From Panonychus citri (Eukaryota; Arthropoda; Arachnida; Trombidiformes; Tetranychidae), in assembly GCF_014898815.1 (NCBI RefSeq), contig NW_026515433.1, forward strand, positions 1,448,501-1,512,500: a stretch of DNA of 64,000 nucleotides, read 5' to 3'. A model generated the notes under the pieces. That model was not told the DNA's origin, ran no database searches, and saw only the letters and a program-made list of their open reading frames with translations. The translations under genes and the position numbers were made by a program. Every line of letters begins with the position of its first letter. Positions within the stretch are counted from its first letter, which is position 1. Below are positions 58,600 through 64,000 of the stretch, piece by piece.

Positions 58600-61500
58600 T
58601 TAACTCAAAAATTCTCTCTCAACAGCAGCAGCCATTTCTTCATCAACCGATCCAATTGATTCGTTATAATCATCGTCATTACTGGTTGAATCACTTCGTT
58701 CTGCAAACGAATCTCGAGTCTCATCATCATCGGCCAGTCGAGTACAAGCATATTTAAATTTTTTACTCTTCTTTTCCCACCCCTTAGGGTATTCTGAGTA
58801 ACTTGCTCCTTCTCCTTCTTCATCTTCTCCACCGATTTCGGCCTCATCATCCGATGCCCATTCAGGTCTTCGTTTGTAGCCCGACATCGGTTGATTACCC
58901 TCTTCATCTTCACTATCGGTGTTCCCTGTTGATAATTCATCGCCCTCCGAACAGGCATCGTCAACCTCTTTATCCATCAATTGAAGATCGTTTTTCGAGA
59001 ACCCCGACAATGGACTAAATTGCAGCATATTAGATGGTTGGAGATCAGTTTTCTGAAGAAATGCTCGATCTTTTGAGCTACTTGTTCGTCGGGATAATCC
59101 ACTTCCACTTGGCTCATTAAGATTAATTATTTTCGGACGACTTTTGATAACCTTTTTCCCTGTAACCGGATCATAAACGGGGTACTCTTCATACTCTTGT
59201 ATTGGACCACTTTTACCACCACCACCACCACCACTACTTGATGAACCCTCACCACTACCACCGGGAGGATAATTTGACTCAGATATATGAGATGGTGATG
59301 ATTTAAACTTTTTTTCCTGGACAAGATCAAAGTTATCATCTTTTGATAATGTAAACAACACTTCGTCAACCTTTTCCCACCTCTCGGCGCAACAATATAA
59401 CCACAACGGGTTAACTATATGAATCTTATTTAGATATTTTAAAGCTTTGGTCACTTTGAGTGTCCCATGTTTAGCAGCAATTAGATGAGTTGTTTTCTCC
59501 AATGGTGATCCCACCAGAATTATATCTTTGGTTACATTGGCACCTAAAGATTTGGCCAATGAGTAGAGTTTACTTTTCTCGGGCGGCATATTGGTTGGTA
59601 TTAATCCACTAAATACAATGTTAACTCCTTGTAGTGTTTTCTTACGCACTTGGGGTATTATTTTCTTAAGATCAGGTAGTTCAATATGTTCATCGTCACT
59701 AGAGTATTTCATTAAATCTTTATAACACTCAAAGTATTCTTTATGTATCCGTTTTAGAATATCTTCCAAATAGAGAAGATAATCATCTGAATCATCGATA
59801 ATCTTATTTTCACTGGTTGCATCTTCTGAACTATCAGGTAGATCTTCACTTTCTTTTGCATCTTTCATTTTCTCATCATCTTTATCCGATGAAGATGATG
59901 TTGGTTCTATTGATGATGATGATGATGATGATGGTCCTGGATTCTCATTGGAATGAGGAGACTCACTAGATTGCTCTTTAATTGGTTCACTGGTAGTTGA
60001 TGTTATCGTTGACTCTTCTTCTTTCACTATTTCAGTTTTACTTGAAGATGAAGATGATGTTGCCTCTTCTTCCGATTTTCCATCTGATTCTACCTTGATC
60101 TCTTTCTCTGTTCCTTTCAATTCTGGTGATGGTGTTTCCATTTCTATGGCAGATGATGTACTAATTTCTGGCTCAATGACAATTTTTTCTTCTTCTTCTT
60201 GTTCGACTTGTTTAGTTACAATCTTTTCGGTGGAAACTGTTTCTCCCTCTGGAAATGAATCTTTCGTTTCACTGACACTGTCCATCTTGACGATTTTCTT
60301 TTCATTTTCTCCATCATTATCATCACCACCACAACAATCAATCTCCTTCTTATCCTTTTCATCAAAACATTTTATGACAATTGGCTCTTCTTTTGAAACA
60401 ACGACTTCTTGTTTAGATTTTTCTGTTAAACATTCAGTGATTGGTATTATTGTAACAGGTTGTGAGGATGACGAAGATGATGATGATGATGATGACTGTG
60501 ATAGTGACAGTGATTGTGGAGAAGGTGGTGATGACGATGAAGAGGATAATGGTGATGATGATGTTGCTGTTGGTGTTGGTGTTGTTGGTTGTGGTTGTGG
60601 TGATGATGATGATGATGATGATGACTGTAAATTGCCACTTTGAACATTATAAAAAGATTCTTCTTTCGGTTTATAAGGAGAATTTATATCACCAGTATTT
60701 TTGAAGAAAAAGTAAGGCTTAACTGCGATCAAATTGGGCGCAAAATTCCAAACATCTTGACGATCATCGATAATACAGACCAGTGAATCGCCACAGGGAA
60801 AAAGTGCTTTCAGATTACCCGTTTTGGAGGTTGGATCGAAACACTCATCTCGAGAAAGAATCCGATGGGAGAAATATTTCTGCGATGGGTCAAGAAGCTC
60901 GGCTATCTTGTGTGCGTACATTCGAGCTCCAAAGGTACAAATATGAAGCTCATAAAAGGAAGAAATATTCTCCAAAAATCGTGAAGTATGAGGTCGAAGT
61001 TTGGTAAAATACCAGGGAGTATTTCCACCATATAATTGGTATCTGCAAACATCTTTTAATCCATCTGAAGGTGGCTCATTTGTTGAATGGATTAAAGTTT
61101 GATCAAGATCAACCAGTAGAACCAATTTACCGTCTTTTAATAATCGAGTCTCATCGGCTTTACCAAGTTTCTCAGCCTGTTCTTGGGTAACTCGTAATTC
61201 GGGTACAGAGTGGATCATACAAACAGATGCGGATGTTTTATGCTCGTCATCATCTAAAATTGTATTTACAATACAAGACATTTTAAAAAGAAAATCAAAA
61301 AGAAAAGAGTAATTAATGAGAATGAAACAACAAAAGAAAAGAATATAATAACAACTAAAGAGAATAAATTAAAACAAAGGATATTTAGAGAAAAGAAATT
61401 TGAACCAAAAGAGGAAATTAACGATATCCTTTACTATTTTGTTAACCTCGTAAATAGAGAGAGAGAGAGAGAGGGAGAGAAAGAGGTAGAGAGAGAAAGA

Positions 61501-61903
61501 GAGAGAAAAAAGAGAGATAAAGAAAGAAAGAAAAAGAGAAAATGAGAGAGAAGAAAGAGAATCAGAAAATAGAATAGTGAATATGCTTACCCAATTCTCG
61601 AAGATCTCGTCCACATTCAGCACAAAGATCTTTCATTACGGTTGGGTGGGAACATGGAAGATACTTTATTATCGGATCGTGATTGTAGATATCTTGACCT
61701 TCCTTGACCAGCAATTCCATTGTGGTTCCATAGGCGTTAGCCTTATATTTAACCTCTTTACCTGAATTTAATGAGATAAACATTAAGGTTCCTTTGGATA
61801 ATCGATGACCAGGTTGGATTCTCCATTTAACCAATTTAACACCATTTGGACCTTCGTAAGTAATTATTGAGGGTAAACTGGGATATAAAAAAGAATTCGA
61901 CAT
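58600..61903 (-). CDS. FCP1 (CTDP1), RNA polymerase II CTD phosphatase, 2 exons
   Basis: Exon 1 61591-61903 (donor GTAAGC) and exon 2 58600-61253 (acceptor ATTTTAG) join in frame to 988 aa. Residues 1-104 form the FCP1 N-terminal lipoyl-like fold (LVKWRIQPG, LLVKEGQ, with a CAECGRDL zinc-like end). The catalytic FCPH domain carries DLDQT (about 153-157), the DxDxT aspartyl nucleophile motif, plus IIDDR further on. A long Ser/Glu-rich linker encoded by triplet repeats follows, then a BRCT domain (about 645-745, VFSGLIP to WLYCCAERW), and an acidic C-terminus ending EEMAAAVEREFL that resembles the TFIIF-binding end. FCP1 dephosphorylates Ser2 of the Pol II CTD and recycles the polymerase. The domain set is complete and the length is typical. 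Confidence 0.95.
61254..61590 (-). other. FCP1 intron with a polypurine/polypyrimidine stretch
   Basis: 337-base intron. 61456-61560 is almost pure A/G on the plus strand (pyrimidine-rich on the transcribed sense), with GAGAGA and GAAAGA blocks. Confidence 0.75.
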
Positions 61904-62488
61904 TTTATCTTAATTAATGGACCGAAAAAAAGATCAAATTAAAGTTCATTATTTAAATTTTAGAAGAACAAAAAAACAATAACAATTAACAAAAAGTTGA
62001 TTCAGAGAAAAAAACAAAGAAAAAAATCATCTGCAAATAGTTGAAAAAACGATCGAGAGATGGCGCTGGTTTTCATTCTTTTCCAATTTGAATTAACTTT
62101 TCAATTTAATTGTTAACTGTAATTTTCTAAGGAAATTAAGTTTAATTCTAATCAATTCTAATGGTTATTGATTGGATCTTTTTTGGTGTGAGTCAAATTC
62201 ACAAGAATTGATGAAGTTTCTGTCTTCTGGCCAATGAAATGTTCAAAAATTAATGTGATTGTTTGGTCATGACTAAGATCGTTAATTTAATCAATTTGTG
62301 GGTTTAGTTGATTATCAGGATGATTAACTTGATTTGAAGACAATTGATTATTTTCGACGTCTATCTAATCATTGATTATCTTTTATTTCTTTGAAAATTC
62401 GGTTAATACAATGGAAAAAATTGAAAATTCAATTTTGATTCTCCATTTTCAATGGTTTGTTGGTTTTTTTTTTGTCGTAACGATTTAA
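61904..62488 (-). promoter_or_regulatory. Upstream region of FCP1 and 3' flank of the next gene
   Basis: AT-rich. AGATGGCGC lies at 62058-62066, 155 bases upstream of the FCP1 ATG. No TATA box near it and no further gene recognised. Confidence 0.45.
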
Positions 62489-63101
62489 TTAGTAACCATA
62501 TCCGGCTTGGAATCGATTTGAATCATCGTAGCCCATTGATCGAGTATGAGCATTGTTGATTTGTCCTGAGGCCGATAAACTTGTTCCCTGGACACCTCCA
62601 GGTCCATCAGTGAACGAGGTGTGAGTCTTTTCATAAGAATGACTTGCAGCCGAAGCGCTATTATCATAACCTCGAGAATTTGATTCGATATTAACATAAG
62701 AACCAGGAACACCGGGTCCCATCATCGGCCCTGGACCATTAAGTGCCCCAGTTCCCAATACACCACTTCCGAGACCCGCAACACCATTAACAGCTGATTG
62801 GAGGGCATGACCTTTAGCGAACTCGATATTCGCAGCACCTTTAGCAACATCACCGACGGCATTAAGAGCACCTCCAATCAGACCTGATGCAGTTCCAGTA
62901 ACGGCATTTAAAGCATTTGCTGCAGTACCGAAAATAGTATCAGCAATTGGTCCGAGAATCGGTGAAGCTACAATTTAGAAATTGACAATTAGTTAATTTT
63001 TCTTTTCGAACAACCAAACAAAAACTTTTCTCGAATCCTCGAAACTTACCTGAAGTCGAAATGGCAAAGGAAAGGACACAAATTGCAACGAAAGATTTCA
63101 T
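62489..63101 (-). CDS. Secreted Ala/Gly-rich protein, 2 exons
   Basis: Exon 1 63050-63101 and exon 2 62489-62967 (acceptor TTGTAG) join in frame to 176 aa. The first 17-18 residues (MKSFVAICVLSFAISTS) are a clear signal peptide and are encoded by exon 1. The mature chain is hydrophobic and Ala/Gly-rich with short repeats (GTAANALNAVTG, GGALNAVGDVAKGAAN), then Gly/Ser/Tyr/Asn-rich toward the end, finishing GYGY. No Cys in the mature part. I do not recognise the family; a structural, cuticular, silk-associated or salivary secreted protein would fit. The gene has a TATA box, unlike its housekeeping neighbours, which suggests tissue-specific expression. Confidence 0.75.
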
Positions 63102-63200
63102 CTTGAACGATTGGAAGTGATTAACAAATCAACTGATTTACTAATTGTTAACTTTAAAGAGTAGATTAGATTTGATCATTTCTCCAACAATTAACAACCA

Positions 63201-63208
63201 TTTTTATA
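63201..63208 (-). promoter_or_regulatory. TATA box of the secreted-protein gene
   Basis: TATAAAAA on the minus strand, 100 bases upstream of the ATG; a start site about 30 bases downstream would leave a 5'UTR of about 70 bases. Confidence 0.55.
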
Positions 63209-64000
63209 CCAATTTTTAAATGGAGACAAAAACTCAGCGGCTTCTAATTATTTCTCAGCATTTTAATTGATCATTAATTTAAACAATCAGCTCATCTTTT
63301 AATTGTCTAGTTTAATTTAATCAACTCTAAGATTGGAAACCTGAACAATTTGATCCAGTTAATCAATCAAAATGATAATTAAGTGACACTACTATTGTTT
63401 AGTTTCATTTAAAGTAATCAAGGTTGGAGAAATTAATTTTTCCAATCAAATTAATCAACAGAATTTAATTTTTCATAGTTACTGTAATCACAATTAAAAA
63501 ATTCTAATCACTCCAATCACCTTGATTAAATTATCTCTATCAATCATTGTCTTTAATCAAGATTAATAACAATCAGGTGATTTATTGACATTTGGTTAAT
63601 TGTTATAATCAAAGGTGCTTTTCAAATTATCTTATTAACGTCATAACGATAATTAGTTAATTGTTTTTTCTATATCAAGTTAATCAACTAATCGATATAA
63701 ATTTCAATTCAATTATCTCGTTAAATTTAATCAACAAAAGTAAATCATGATTTGAATTGGAAAATCATCTCAATCAACATTCAAACCACAATTTAATTGC
63801 CGCAATTTGTTTAACCTAAAGTGCACCGATTAATCAATTAGTGGATCAAATTAAATGATTGAGAGATTAAGTTTATGATTAAGTTAATCAGTTGGATAAT
63901 TTTGGTCAAAATGAGTTTCATATTAATTTTATATCGAAAGGTTAAGATTATCATTGATTGATTGAAACAATTAGATAAGAGAAAAATAAGAAATATTGAT
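63209..64000. other. Intergenic, AATTGTT-rich
   Basis: AT-rich spacer dominated by TTAATTG, AATCAA and similar words. Nothing recognised. Confidence 0.65.

Noticed and set aside
60095..60643. 182-codon plus-strand ORF
   Set aside because: Antisense shadow of the Ser/Gln/Glu triplet repeats in the FCP1 linker.

Overview
The window looks like AT-rich nuclear DNA from an arthropod. The short introns (about 75 to 340 bp) with GTAAG donors, the metazoan gene set (FCP1, SETDB, DDX51, an mTERF-like protein, a class C GPCR) and the spacer vocabulary (ATGATG, AATTGTTAATTG, GAGAGA) suggest a mite, possibly spider-mite-like. That species guess is inference only; no rRNA or organelle marker is present.

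Layout. 1-1610 is intergenic. 1611-10648 is a complete minus-strand Ty3/gypsy LTR retrotransposon (element A): 517-bp LTRs identical by eye, CACT target duplications, a tRNA-Arg-like primer site and one intact 2633-codon ORF. 10649-13750 is spacer. 13751-25878 is a second, related plus-strand gypsy element (element B): LTRs of 1140 and 1133 bp, TAAT duplications, the same primer-site type, and a coding region broken by one in-frame TGA and several frame changes. 25883-50910 is a gene-poor stretch holding one recognisable gene, a class C (BOSS/GPRC5-like) seven-helix receptor on the minus strand (38488-40424) whose C-terminal tail needs a one-base frame change. 50911-63101 is a compact block of five minus-strand genes: DDX51-like DEAD-box helicase, mTERF-like protein (3 exons), SETDB-family histone H3K9 methyltransferase without Tudor domains (3 coding exons plus a 5'UTR intron), FCP1 RNA polymerase II CTD phosphatase (2 exons), and a small secreted Ala/Gly-rich protein (2 exons). 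Exon joins were worked out from splice signals and keep frame.

The most unusual content is in the two retrotransposons. Both carry, after integrase, the same extra module: a RING-like plus TRAF-like zinc-finger region, then a domain resembling the DEDDh 3'-5' exonuclease fold of the REXO/ISG20 family in which the catalytic acidic residues appear replaced. In both the ORF runs through the polypurine tract and stops inside the LTR. In both a methionine lies upstream of the module behind a plausible splice acceptor, and element B has a strong splice donor in its LTR, so this third protein could be made from a spliced subgenomic RNA. I do not know a described gypsy clade with this architecture.

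Other points: an AGATGGCG motif occurs three times in the window, once upstream of each of the DDX51, SETDB and FCP1 genes; the mTERF-like gene has twin TATCGATA (DRE-like) sites instead; the secreted-protein gene has a TATA box. A short motif, AGAACTTTT, recurs about 19 times in non-transposon spacer and intron DNA.
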